Positions 33,590 to 45,891 of a stretch of DNA of 64,000 nucleotides are shown in pieces. Origin of the DNA: Patiria pectinifera. Lineage: Eukaryota > Echinodermata > Asteroidea > Valvatida > Asterinidae. The DNA is taken from contig CM057140.1 of the NCBI GenBank assembly GCA_029964075.1, positions 8,636,643-8,700,642 on the forward strand, given 5' to 3'. Made by a program: the position numbers and the translations under genes. Within the stretch, counting starts at the first letter, position 1. Each line of letters starts with the position of its first letter. The notes under the pieces were generated by a model. The model searched no databases. It was not told where the DNA came from and saw only the letters and a program-made list of their open reading frames with translations.

Positions 33590-34240
33590 GCGTGGGGTTC
33601 GAGGCCCGCTTAAGGGCCCCGAAAAAAATTGGAATCTAGATGCTCTGTGATGTGATCTGAAGCCATTTCTGACCACTTTAACCAATATTTTTTTAGCAAA
33701 AGAAAATAATTTGAACATCGTTTTCGGTGTTGGAGTCATTGAATCAGCTATTCTGACCTAGGCTTTGGGTCGGGGCCCCCCCCAAAAAATTGATTCTATA
33801 GATGCCCTGTGCTGCTGAGATCTGAGGCAATTCACTTTAACCAATATTTTCTTAGCGAAAGATAATAATATTATTTAAACATCCTTTTCGAGGTTGAAGT
33901 CACTGAATAAGCTAGGCCTATTATATTCTCAGCTAAAGGCGTTGAGTTCGGGGCCCGCTGAAGGGCCCCGAAAAAAATTATTCTAGATGCTCTGTGGTGC
34001 GATCTGAGGCAATTTCTGCCTACTTTAACCAATATTTTCTTAGCAAAAGATAACAATTTAAACATCATTTTCGAGGTTGAAGTCATTGAATAAGCTATTC
34101 TTAGCTAAAGGTGTGGGGTTCTGGGCCCGCTTACTAAGGGCCCCGAAAAAAAGTTGGACTCTAAATGCTCTGCGTTGCGATCTTAGGCAATTTCTGACCA
34201 CTTTAACCAAGTTTCTTAGCAAAAGATACACTGCATATAA
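33590..34240 (-). repeat. Satellite-like tandem repeat, ~160-185 bp units
   Basis: Three to four diverged units each contain GGGCCCCGAAAAAAA, TAGATGCTCTGTG, TTTAACCAATATTTTCTTAG and a TTGAAGTCATTGAATAAGCT-like block. Anchors at 33692, 33853, 34038 and 34216 give irregular periods of 161-185 bp. Related single units in reverse orientation lie at about 55510-55640, and a fragment near 63460. Confidence 0.75.
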
Positions 34241-34340
34241 TAATGGGGCCCTGCTGTAACTGAGACATGAGTTCAAAAATCCGAGGGGGGGGGGACATTT
34301 GATATTGTGTCCCCCACCTTTCAAAAAGTGGGTGGGGGGA

Positions 34341-36029
34341 GTAGTTTAGGGGGACTTCTTGGTACGGTTTGACCTTGGGCCTAGAAATATGTAAAGGTCA
34401 CATAAATATGGAAATATGTAAATATGTAAATATAAATATTAATTACGGGATGTGGGAATTTTTAACACAGTTTGACCTAATGAATGGATGGGATGAATAG
34501 GGAGTAGGTGTGGGTATAAGAAACCGGGTACAGTTTGACCTATTCTATGGGAAAGATTGCATAAGGTATGGAAAAAATATATATTTGTATGGTACATTTG
34601 GATCTTAGCCCGAATATGAGTTTCATACGTTAGTTCCTGTGAACGAACAGCTGGTCGGATCTTTAATCCCTCAACAATAGACGGGAGAGGGCGCGTGCCA
34701 AGTCAGTGCACTAGTATTGTTACGAAGTTAATCCGATCGATACAAAAAGTAATTGGATTTCCGAATGCTCGAAAGCAGAAAGCAGTGATAGATGGCAAAA
34801 ATGAATTTTGCGTTGATCAGACTGAAACGAGTACGATTGTCTATTTGAAGAATTATTTTAAAGTCATTTTTATTGGGTTTATGGGTATTGTGCAACGTTG
34901 CGTTTTCCAAGTTATAAACAAACACTCACCGCAGCATACTTGCAGGGTACAACCTGTGTCGGCCATGGGGGAATATGATAAATCCACGATTCATAATCCA
35001 TGCGTCTGTACGGAGACCGGTGGTCGATCACCCCCTCGATGATCGCACCGATCATGGAGCAAATAACTCCGTCCGTGCGCCTATATTCCTCTTGTTAATC
35101 GATACAATACCAATGGCACTCTTCTACACTGCCACCAGCATCATCCAAGTAAAAATACATGTATATGTCTGTGCGCGGTGATCGTAGAAAAGGGAAGGTT
35201 TTGGCATCAGCCAGAGCAAATGCACACTACTGTATACATTACGGCCATCCGATCAGATAGCGCTCAAGTTTTCTTAATCCGTGACGGATAAAATATCGAT
35301 TAGGCTCTATTATCTGCAGAGGCGCGTACAATAAGGAATGGATTCAGTGGTTTAAAGCGCATTACAGCCATAACTAAACGTGCGGGCATGTGGTTTTTAA
35401 AGGGAACTACGGCCTGGAAAGTGCCCGATTGTGTATCGGAATAACACCACCATCATTGTGCATTTTGTAATATTTCGTACTAGAACAACCCCAAAACCAA
35501 GCTATAGCCTATCCATAGTTAAAAATTTAATAGTAACGTGGTAAAAATGGTGCCCCTTTAACGCTGTCTGTATAGGAATGCACCGAACCCTAGTTGTACC
35601 TCCGTGCCGGATTTGTTTACAAAATCGAGGATGACTGGGTTTTATCTACGACCATTTTACGGGGGTTATTTAGAGGGCGTGTCCAAGCACTAATTTTATG
35701 ACTGAGAGTAGGCTTTTCCGATTGATAAGACAACACAAACAAAGAAAAATACAACTGCAGAAAGTATATACGTTATGACATTATTGCTTTATTGACTTTA
35801 TTATTGCTTTATTAAATCACTCGTGTTTTTATTTGTCTGTCCCAATGTATTTCTTCGCAATTATATCGTCATTGTAATGTTGACTAGTCTTTAATCGTCA
35901 CTGTCTTCCTCGCTGACGTCTTCTTCATCTTGATGGAACAATCCGTCAAATTTCATCTGGTGTTTGGGCATAATTCTGCCGAGAGCCTTTTGTACGCTAA
36001 TGCCCTTATATATTTTTTCTTCCAGATTG
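34341..36029 (+). repeat. Long inverted repeat, left arm (1.69 kb)
   Basis: Nearly identical in reverse complement to 38158-39845. The alignment runs from GTAGTTTAGGGGGACTTCTT at the outer end to CTTCCAGATTG at the inner end, with only scattered differences. Just outside, both arms are followed by runs of G and an AATCCG/CAATCCGG phrase, so the true element may extend to about 34271 and 39890. Young age is inferred from the near-identity. Confidence 0.92.
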
Positions 36030-36490
36030 TCCACAATATCTTGATGAGTATCGTTATCTTTCAGATGTAGGTAGCTTGACAGAAAATCCCTGTACTTGTC
36101 AAAAGATTTGCTTGACCGCCCAGAGGGTCTTCCTATCGGCCTTTCCTTGGCCTGATCTTCACCCATACCCTCGTTGATGTACTTTTCATGTTTTTCGCTC
36201 CACATTTCACGAGTCGCTTCTTTGGACTCTTCCAACCAGTCTTGGAAAGTAGCATTGTCTTCTAATTCAGAACTAGACTCATCTTCATCGTCATCTTCTA
36301 CCTCCGAGTCCGTTTCCGAGCCCGATTCATCCACGTCAGGATGATCAGATTGAATAACCTCAATTTCAGAATCATCGTTAACCCCATTCAGATTCATCTT
36401 CAGCATGAGCGTTTTCGGTATGTCGCCAGAGATTATATCTCCGTCCAAAGCTTTTATCACACTGGTTACAAGCATGGGGTTTGACTGCAG
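35891..36490 (-). CDS. Acidic unrecognised protein, probable terminal exon
   Basis: The open frame 36475-35891 gives 194 residues. A good acceptor (TTTTTCTGCAG) just upstream at about 36488 keeps the frame open, so this may be the last exon of a longer gene, beginning SNPMLVTSVIKALDG. It has an Asp/Glu-rich central part (about residues 45-72), then an AT-hook-like basic patch (RPIGRPSGRSSKSF). A helical C-terminal part (KYRDFLSSYLHLKDN, then VQKALGRIMPKHQMKFDGLF) and an acidic end follow. The last 46 codons lie within the left arm and are duplicated in the right arm (38158-38295), where the upstream part is missing. I do not recognise the family. It could be a nuclear host protein or an element protein. 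Confidence 0.5.
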   Translation of the reverse strand: MQSNPMLVTSVIKALDGDIISGDIPKTLMLKMNLNGVNDDSEIEVIQSDHPDVDESGSETDSEVEDDDEDESSSELEDNATFQDWLEESKEATREMWSEKHEKYINEGMGEDQAKERPIGRPSGRSSKSFDKYRDFLSSYLHLKDNDTHQDIVDNLEEKIYKGISVQKALGRIMPKHQMKFDGLFHQDEEDVSEEDSDD

Positions 36491-36642
36491 AAAAAGTATT
36501 CATGTTGAAGTTATAAAGGCTGATTCACGAATGACAAGAAACGGATGAATTGGTTTAATATATATTGTGCCGAGACCTGTCTGTTTGAGCTCATTTCCAC
36601 ATCCCCCCCCCCCTGCGAATGCTCTCTGCGTGCCTGTGCGCT

Positions 36643-38035
36643 CTTAATTCCGTGCTCATCCTACTCTTTTCCCTGCTCATCCTACTCTTTACCGTGCTCA
36701 TCCTACTATTTACCCTGCTCATCCTACTCTCTTTCGTGCTCATCCTACTCTTTTTCCTGCTCATCCTACTCTTTTCCCTGCTCATCCTACTCTTTTCCCT
36801 GCTCATCCTACTCTTTTCCCTGCTCATCCTACTCTTTTCCCTGCTCATCCTACTCTTTTTCCTGCTCATCCTACTCTTTACCGTGCTCATCCTACTCTTT
36901 TCCCTGCTCATCCTACTCTTTTCCCTGCTCATCCTACTCTTTTCCTGCTCATCCTACTCTTTTCTCTGCTCATCCTACTCTTTTTCCTGCTCATCCTACT
37001 CTTTTCCCTGCTCATCCTACTCTTTTCCCTGCTCATCCTACTCGTTTCCCTGCTCATCCTACTCTTTTCCCTGCTCATCCTACTCTCTTTCGTGCTCATC
37101 CTACTCTTTTTCCTGCTCATCCTACTCTTTTCCCTGCTCATCCTACTCTTTTCCCTGCTCATCCTACTCTTTTCCGTGCTCATCCTACTCTTTTCCCTGC
37201 TCATCCTACTCTTTTCCCTGCTCATCCTACTCTTTTCCCTGCTCATCCTACTCTTTTCCGTGCTCATCCTACTCTCTTTCGTGCTCATCCTACTCTTTTC
37301 CCTGCTCATCCTACTCTTTTCCCTGCTCATCCTACTCTTTTCCGTGCTCATCCTACTCTTTACCGTGCTCATCCTACTCTTTTCCCTGCTCATCCTACTC
37401 TTTTCCCTGCTCATCCTACTCTTTTCCCTGCTCATCCTACTCTTTACCGTGCTCATCCTACTCTTTTCCCTGCTCATCCTACTCTTTTCCCTGCTCATCC
37501 TACTCTTTCCCTGCTCATCCTACTCTTTACCGTGCTCATCCTACTCTTTTCCGTGCTCATCCTACTATTTACCGTGCTCATCCTACTCTTTACCCTGCTC
37601 ATCCTACTCTTTTTCCTGCTCATCCTACTCTTTACCCTGCTCATCCTACTCTTTACCCTGCTCATCCTACTCTTTTCCCTGCTCATCCTACTCTTTTCCC
37701 TGCTCATCCTACTCTTTACCGTGCTCATCCTACTCTTTTCCCTGCTCATCCTACTCTTTTCCCTGCTCATCCTACTCTTTTCCCTGCTCATCCTACTCTT
37801 TACCGTGCTCATCCTACTCTTTACCGTGCTCATCCTACTCTTTACCGTGCTCATCCTACTCTTTTCCCTGCTCATCCTACTCTTTTCCGTGCTCATCCTA
37901 CTCTTTTCCCTGCTCATCCTACTCTTTTTCGTGCTCATCCTACTCTTTACCGTGCTCATCCTACTCTACTCCGTGCTCATCCTACTCTATTCCGTGATCA
38001 TCCTACTCCATTCCGTGCTCAGCCCACTCTACTGA
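36643..38035 (+). repeat. 21-bp minisatellite array, ~66 copies
   Basis: The unit CTCATCCTACTCTTTTCCCTG has variant ends (TTTACCGTG, TCTTTCGTG, TTTTTCCTG) and fills the loop of the long inverted repeat. The period is a multiple of three, so long frames stay open on both strands (for example PAHPTLF, SCSSYSFP, LLILLFS and, on minus, MSREKSR repeats). Units of 20 bp near 36945 and 37505 shift the phase. I treat these frames as by-products, not genes. Confidence 0.95.
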
Positions 38036-38157
38036 TTCTGTGCTCATTTTTGATAATTCACTTATTCTCTGCAACCTTTAATTACACGCTGAAGTATTTG
38101 CAATAATAACACGTTTGAGATGGGTCATTAAAAAAGAGTAATAGAAAAAGATCACCC

Positions 38158-39845
38158 AATCTGGAAGAAAAAATATATAAGGGCATTAGCGTACAAAAGG
38201 CTCTCGGCAGAATTATGCCTAAACACCAGATGAAATTTGACGGATTGTTCCATCAAGATGAAGAAGACGTCAGCGAGGAAGACAGTGACGATTAAAGACT
38301 AGTCAACATTACAATGACGATATAATTGCGAAGAAATACATTGGGACAGACAAATAAAAACACGAGTGATTTAATAAAGCAATAATAAAGTCAATAAAGC
38401 AATAATGTCATAACGTATATACTTTCTGCAGTTGTATTTTTCTTTGTTTGTGTTGTCTTATCAATCGGAAAAGCCTACTCTCAGTCATAAAATTAGTGCT
38501 TGGACACGCCCTCTAAATAACCCCCGTAAAATGGTCGTAGATAAAACCCAGTCATCCTCGATTTTGTAAACAAATCCGGCACGGAGGTACAACTAGGGTT
38601 CGGTGCATTCCTATACAGACAGCGTTAAAGGGGCACCATTTTTACCACGTTACTATTCAATTTTTAACTATGGATAGGCTATAGCTTGGTTTTGGGGTTG
38701 TTCTAGTACGAAATATTACAAAATGCACAATGATGGTGGTGTTATTCCGATACACAATTGGGCACTTTCCAGGCCGTAGTTCCCTTTAAAAACCACATGC
38801 CCGCACGTTTAGTTATGGCTGTAATGCGCTTTAAACCACTGAATCCATTCCTTATTGTACGCGCCTCTGCAGACTATAGAGCCTAATCGATAATTTAGCC
38901 GTCACGGATTAAGAAAACTTGAGCGCTATCTGATCGGATGGCCGTAATGTATACAGTAGTGTGCATTTGCTCTGGCTGATGCCAAAACCTTCCCTTTTCT
39001 ACGATCACCGCGCACAGACATATACATGTATTTTTACTTGGATGATGCTGGTGGCAGTGTAGAAGAGTGCCATTGGTATTGTATCGATTAACAAGAGGAA
39101 TATAGGCGCACGGACGGAGTTATTTGCTCCATGATCGGTGCGATCATCGAGGGGGTGATCGACCACCGGTCTCCGTACAGACGCATGGATTATGGATCGT
39201 GGATTTATCATATTCCCCCATGGCCGACACAGGTTGTACCCTGCAAGTATGCTGCGGTGAGTGTTTGTTTATAACTTGGAAAACGCAACGTTGCACAATA
39301 CCCATAAACCCAATAAAAATGACTTTAAAATAATTCTTCAAATAGACAATCGTACTCGTTTCAGTCTGATCAACGCAAAATTCATTTTTGCCATCTATCA
39401 CTGCTTTCTGCTTTCGAGCATTCGGAAATCCAATTACTTTTTGTATCGATCGGATTAACTTCGTAACAATACTAGTGCACTGACTTGGCACGCGCCCTCT
39501 CCCGTCTATTGTTGGGGGATTAAAGATCCGACCAGCTGTTCGTTCACAGGAACTAACGTATGAAACTCATATTCGGGCTAAGATCCAAATGTACCATACA
39601 AATATATATTTTTTCCATACCTTATGCAATCTTTCCCATAGAATAGGTCAAACTGTACCCGGTTCCTTATACTCACACCTATTCCCTATTCATCTCATCC
39701 ATTCATTAGGTCAAACTGTGTTAAAAATTCCCACATCCCGTAATTAATATTTATATCTACATATTTCCATATTTCCATATTTATGTGACCTTTACATATT
39801 TCTAGGCCCAAGGTCAAACCGTACCAAGAAGTCCCCCTAAACTAC
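38158..39845 (-). repeat. Long inverted repeat, right arm (1.69 kb)
   Basis: Reverse complement of 34341-36029. It begins inside the C-terminal coding part of the acidic ORF (stop at 38293-38295) and ends at the phrase complementary to GTAGTTTAGGGGG. The arms are separated by 2.1 kb, most of it minisatellite. Confidence 0.92.
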
Positions 39846-42800
39846 TGGGGGGGGGACATGTCCCCCTGTCTCCCCCCCCCCGGATTGACGCCCATGAAAG
39901 TGTTACATGTAGAACTTCACTGAAACATTGGTCCCGACATTTGGGTTTCGTTTTGTTTTTGTTTTTTGACTCGCCCTGTATAGTACGAGCTCGCACACCT
40001 GTGCGCGGGTTCTGCCCATCTTTTTTTACAAACCTTCCAGCTCATGGTCCACAAAATGCTCGAATAGCAAAGAAATTGAGGACATACAGATTGTGATTGG
40101 GCATTCAAATCGTGATTTGGCCCGCGTAGTCAATTCTGGGCCCATTGATACAGTCTGCACCAGTCAGTGTGATGGCAACGTTATCTAAAAGCGCGCCCTC
40201 TTTAATTTTGCGATGTGTATGGTTATGGTGTATATGCTGGACGCGGGACGCGGGGTTTTCGTTTGCAGCACACATCTTCAATGGATCATGATTATTCCGC
40301 TCGTTCGCTATTTATTCATAACAAAATACGAATGACGTTACACCAATGCAATCACTCAGTCATGCATGTACATTAAAGTATTTCAAAGAACGGCTTTCGT
40401 GGAGCTGCCACAGTGGCCGGGGTCTGTATCGCAAGATGTGGGCTTCGAGCCCATGTCCGTTTTCATCATATATTTTTGTTGTTTGGAATAGGTTGTCAAC
40501 TTGAATTGAAAGAAAACACAACGAGAATCCACACAGCGTGCGTGTGGTGATTGGTTATAATAATGTACGCTGCAGGAAAAAAACGCGGACAAGACTGATT
40601 TCGTTTTACGATTAGATAGGGACGGATTTATAGGAGAATACTCTGAGTGAAATGGTCGGTAGGCGTTTGTCTATGGTGTAAATCGAGGACACGCACGTGC
40701 AACATCTTCGGTGAATCGAGGACAGGAACCAAATCGAGGACCACCTCGATTAGAAAACGTGTACAAAACCAATGAGAGCTGTTGCGAAAAAGGAAAAGGG
40801 AAGAGGAACAAAAGAAAATCCCCGATTTACACCATAAACAAAGGTGTGTGTATGGTATGTGCGTGAGTTTGTTTCTGTATGGGGTCCGAAATTTCCAAAG
40901 GTCCCCAATTTGGCGATCGAGTACAAAACATATGGGAGTTCTTCCCAAAATGTTCAAACAAGAGAGGGACAAAAAGAGGATTACAGGCAAATACACTCTT
41001 ATAGGGGTGTGAGAGGGGGCTAGACTGATATTCTATCCGTACGGTAAATTTGGTCTTTTAAGAGAAAACTGTGGTTCGGATAATGTGCTGAAGATTTCAC
41101 CCGATTTCGCGTCGATGTCAAGGTATGGACAATAAGAAAACTTTTGTGACAAGGTCCGGGTCTCTGTGGAGGGGGGGGGGCGCCTCGAGATAATTGAATT
41201 TTTGATGATGGTGTATTGAATAAACTCTTGCTGAGGGTCGAGCTATGATGAGTGTTAGTATGACATGTGCAACATTGTGTGGATACTTTATGTTAGTGGA
41301 GTAGGGCGTTGAAACTAACCACCCCAAAATTAAATTAAGCGGTTGACTAATGTTATGATACTAGTCAATCGGGATGGGGGAATAGTTCCAAAACGTATTC
41401 ATCAATTGCTTTATAATGCAGGAGAGATAATCTTAGATTTCAACATATCCGAGGCAATACCATCGGACCCCTTAGCAAAGCGTGCCCTCTGTACCGTGCT
41501 TCTATGCAGCATTATCGTCTGTTCCCGACGGCGTACTCAAGTTGTAATAAAGCCGCCCTCAGGTGCGCAACGACGGAACAGTCGGTATCAAGCAGAAAAA
41601 TAGTATTCAGGTCACAAAACTGAGAAATCCTGTGATGGTCACAGAGCACATTGCAGAAGTTGAAATTGTTATACTCTTGCGACTGGTGATTTGTTTTTTG
41701 AGCGCCATCTGATGCCGATCGCTTTAATATCGTCGCAGTTACACTCAGGTCGCACAAAATCGGCGACTGAGTTGTTCCCGACGCTCGTAGCTCAGACGCA
41801 GCTTGATTCTGAACAGTCAGTCGCCAACTGGTCTGTGTCGTCGCAAGGTCGACCTGAGGCCAGCTTTACGTATAGTACAGCGCGAAAGAGCATATGCAGT
41901 TATCAAACACCAATGTCTTGCGTTAATTTGGGGAATCAATAGTTTTATATTTATCTCTATCATAAGCAAATACTTGTTGTGGTCGACCTACACCCTCAGG
42001 CCTATCCCACCACTGCTGAACTAAACAATGACAGGCATTCGAAGCTGCAGCAGTACAATCACTGTCAAGGCAAAGGGCAATCGATCGCGATATCCAGGCA
42101 ACGATATTATAATGCAAATTACGGTATTTCGCACAGCCGAAAATTTTAATAGAACTACGTCTTGTAAAGAGACAATCTGGGCAACAAAATGCGATTTAAA
42201 CGAATTGTCCCTGGGATAGGGCCATTTAATCGCACAATTTTATGATTAATCTTAATATTATTTCTGTTGTAGGGTACCTTGGGACATTTGAAAATGCTGC
42301 TCTCAAGTTGTACAGCCGGTAATTTTGCTTTCCATCTCAAACACTTTTTTTTGGGGGGGGGTGTTTTGAGAAACAGCTAAAATCATATGTTGGGCCTCTG
42401 CTCTCTCAAAAATGGTGCCATCGTGACCAAATTTTGTCTAGCCCCCAAAAATAAATTCCATAAAAAAACAAATGCACTAGCAAAATGTAAGAATGTGAGG
42501 TACATGCCAACATAAATAAATAGTCATGAGAAGGGTGCATTGTACATTTTTAGTTAATATAGTACGCCTGATTGTAGGAATTTATCAGCGCTCCCCATTG
42601 AAAATATGGCACAAGCCCACCACACACACACACACACACACACACAATTTCAGACGGTTGCAATCTAGGCTATTACCGTGGTATAACAAAACAATAATTG
42701 CCTGCCGTGACTGGGGTCCATGGTTTTTTTAAACCCTCGGGTGTAAATGACACCCTCGGGGGCAACGTCCAAGGGGAGACTTCAATATATTTACGTCTGG

Positions 42801-43105
42801 AAATACGTAAATGGCACGTCAGAAGTAAACAACTGTGTTGGTTTTTTTCTTTTCCAAAAACATTGCGATATGAGGTAAGTTTCCTTTTAAACAGAGCTTT
42901 GAAATAAGTAAAAATCTTAAACATAATATTGGCGATTTCAGGACGATGTGCCCCATTAAACTAACGTTGGTATGTGTCGAAAATGTTACTCATCAACACA
43001 TTGTTATTAATCATTGGCATACAATAAACACGTCTGTGGGTGGAGTCGCCATTTTGGAATAGAACACACCGGTGTCTCAGCGGGAATATTCTGCATATCA
43101 ACACG
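39846..43105. other. Non-coding spacer upstream of second esterase
   Basis: No gene is supported. It holds G-runs at 39847, a weak box-B-like phrase near 40440 (GGGCTTCGAGCCC), a block with repeated AATCGAGGAC phrases (40680-40760) and a (CA)n run at 42619-42646. No clear TATA box lies upstream of 43106. Confidence 0.5.
42619..42646 (+). repeat. (CA)n microsatellite
   Basis: A run of about fourteen CA dinucleotides. Confidence 0.95.
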
Positions 43106-44376
43106 ATGACTAGAAAGACATATTTTGTGTTCCTGATCGTCCTCAGCTTGGTAGTAGCCACAACATCCCAGCCCTTGATTACGGTGCAGCAGGGTGTAAT
43201 CCACGGCACAACCCAGATCTTCATAGAAGATGAGTTCACCGGGGCAGGAGGCACGAAGGTGGATGTCTTCAAGGGGATACCGTTTGCTGAGCCGCCACTC
43301 GGTGAGCTGCGCTTCAAGCCTCCGGTAGAGAAGACGGCGTGGAATGGGATATATGATGCAACCTACTTCAGACCTGCTTGTCTTCAAGATCGTAACGTCG
43401 GGTTGAGTTTGGTGATAAACGAAGACTGTCTTTATCTCAATGTCTTCGCACCCAATCAACGGATGGTGAGTCGAAGTGGGAGGATACCCATCACATAGGC
43501 CTGATAATGTTTTTATGCCCATCAAATATTTTAACAGAAAAGGAAGGGGTGTCTGTCGTAGGTATTATGCGAGTCACACATGCTGGGACAAGTTAGCAGT
43601 CTCAATACTTCTTAAGCTTGTCATGAACCCTAAATATGGCTCAATTTCACTTGTAGATTTGTTTTACCGTATAAACCACAGTCCACTGCACGTAAACTGT
43701 TTTCGTTTCTGTTTTAAGGCTGGGGGAGCTGCTGTTATGGTCTGGATCCATGGCGGTGGATTCACGTTTGGGTCTGCAAGAGAATCCGTCTATAATGGGC
43801 TGCCATTGGCTGCTGTGGGTGACGTCATTGTAGTTACCGTCAACTATCGCTTAGGCGTCTTCGGATTTCTGTCAACAGGTAAGATGTTTTCGCCCAAGAA
43901 CCCTTATGCAAGACCATGACTGCATGAGATCCTCATAATGTGAGCTCATTGATGAATACACATTCCTGTCAATGCTACACAAATTACAAAAAGGAGAGTA
44001 TTCCCCGTCTGTCTTATAGGAAACGACACACATTAATGGGCAAAGAAAAGCATAAGATAAAGTTTTACGGTAGCACCATGTGACAATTATAGGCCATCAG
44101 CTGAAACTCAAAAACCGGCTGTAAAACGAGTTTCGTTCCAGCAACACTGGGTCTACTTTTTTAATGCACATATGTGGGGTTCAGGACATCGCAAACACTA
44201 TGTCAGAAGTTCTCCAGCAAATCTGCTGCAGTTTTTTGTTTACACTTAATCAAAGTTTGCCAATGTTTATGTACATTGTACATGTATGTATGCTAAAAAC
44301 CCACATTTTCCGGTTTGAGGCCTTGCGTTGGCACTTCCGATTTCAAAACTACAGCACTATGGCTTGTCACATCCTA

Positions 44377-44607
44377 CACTCTAGAAACTCCTGGGTCAGA
44401 CTGACGCGCAATGTGAATCCAAATCTGCTCAGTCCTTTCCCGGGTCAAAAATTGACCCCTTTTGGAGTCATAAATGACCCCTTTGGAGTAAAAAAAAACA
44501 TGTTTCTCGGTCATTTTGACTGAAATGTGTATTTTTTTTACCCAGAAAAGGACTAAGCAAATTTGGATTCACATTCTGGGTCAATCTGACCCAGGAGATT
44601 TTAGAGT
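44377..44607. mobile_element. MITE with ~70-bp inverted ends, TA flanks
   Basis: The ends pair over about 70 bp (CTCCTGGGTCAGACTGAC, GTGAATCCAAATCTGCT; complements at the right). TA dinucleotides flank both sides (44375-44376, 44608-44609), suggesting a Tc1/mariner-type non-autonomous element of 231 bp. It lies in intron 2 of the second esterase gene. Confidence 0.75.
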
Positions 44608-45169
44608 TAAAGAATATGTTTTCTGTATATTGGCAATTGAATAGCACAGCACATGACCCTTTGTTTTCTCATCTGGTAGACATCACCACAGTCCCTCTCC
44701 CAAAAATATTTCACTGTGATCTAACTTGTTAGTTGGCAGCATACAACAATGCAATTATTTTGAAGGTTTATAATGCAGTGGTGGAACCAGCTCATCATTA
44801 ATGGTAATAATCATTAAAAAAATCTTAACGAAAGCAAGAGCTGTTTCGGTGTGTACACCGAAACAGCTAAAAATAATGGGTGCTATGCCCCCAAACCCTC
44901 TGGATCTTCTGTGGTGAACCAGGTACGTCACTTAAAGAACCTTCTACTTGTAAGAAAGACCACCTTTTTTGTAATGAAACAGGCTTTAAATACAGTTGTA
45001 AATCAAAGGATCATCAGAAGTCAGAGTCTGGAATAATAATTTCAGAAATCAACCATTGTACATGTATTTGCTATCTGATCAAAACAGCCCTGGCCATCTT
45101 GGTTTGAAGAAAAGCCTTGAGATAAGTCTTTTGCTAAAGACAATTTCAGCTATTTATTTATTGACAGAG

Positions 45170-45350
45170 GTGGCAGCAAGTCATTTTTTGCAAGTCCAAG
45201 TCAAGTCACAAGTCATTGTTTGCAAGTCCAAGTCATTAGGTACAGTCACAAGTCAAGTCACAAGTCATTAGGTCCAGTCACAAGTCAAGTCACAAGTCAT
45301 TTGGTCTAAACACAAGTCAAGTCACAAGTATCTTTGTCCAAGAACACGTC
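45170..45350 (+). repeat. AAGTCACAAGTC array, first block
   Basis: Irregular units of AGTCAAGTCACAAGTCATT with spacers such as AGGTCCAGT. The same motif returns at 46640-46800. Low-complexity, probably a minisatellite. Confidence 0.85.
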
Positions 45351-45891
45351 AAGTTGCACATTATTTTGTCCAGCTGTAATAAGCTAAAAGAACCTGGCGT
45401 CAACTTACGATTTATTTTGAACATGCCTCCTTAATTCCCCTTTTTCAATGTATTGCAATTATATTCTTGTAGTTTATCACATATCTATTGGATATTAGCC
45501 CTTTGTATACTTTAATAAATTTACTTTACATTGTAGAAATTAATGTTGAGATGACATGAAAAAAAGACTTCACTCACTCGATTACATGTAGCATACTAAC
45601 ACTTTATAGTTCAATTTTCATGTATACTAAACGCCTACCAATGGGTTAGGCTATCCGGTATTTTACATGCAAAACAAGCCACTTCCAAAACCTTTGACCC
45701 GCACCCATTGACATGTAGGCCTACATTTGTATTGTTACCATGGAGCTTTACATGCAGACATGCCCGATCTGGAATTAGGGAAAATATACATTCAGTCTTT
45801 AGGGCAGATTTTCAAGTACTAGAGGCTAGAAGTTATTTAGATTCAATAGCCATGTACGCGTACGCAACGTAACAGCTCAGCTCACTGATAT

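Noticed and set aside
36545-38106. Very long open frames encoding heptapeptide repeats (SCSSYSFP, PAHPTLF, LLILLFS, MSREKSR)
   Set aside because: They are open in several frames on both strands at once because the 21-bp unit lacks stops. There is no start context, domain or splice evidence.
34695-39491. The same 115-residue frame at 34695-35042 (+) and 39144-39491 (-)
   Set aside because: It is duplicated only because it lies in the two arms of the inverted repeat. Composition is not protein-like and no motif is present.
40395-40470. tRNA-like phrase with GGGCTTCGAGCCC
   Set aside because: Only a box-B-like hairpin is clear. There is no matching box A or acceptor stem, so it is not called as a tRNA or SINE.
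44066-44160. Possible third copy of the 14980-15152 MITE
   Set aside because: Only a 40-50-bp core (AGCACCATGTGACAATTA, AAAAACCGGCTGTAAAACGA) is similar. The ends are not recognisable.
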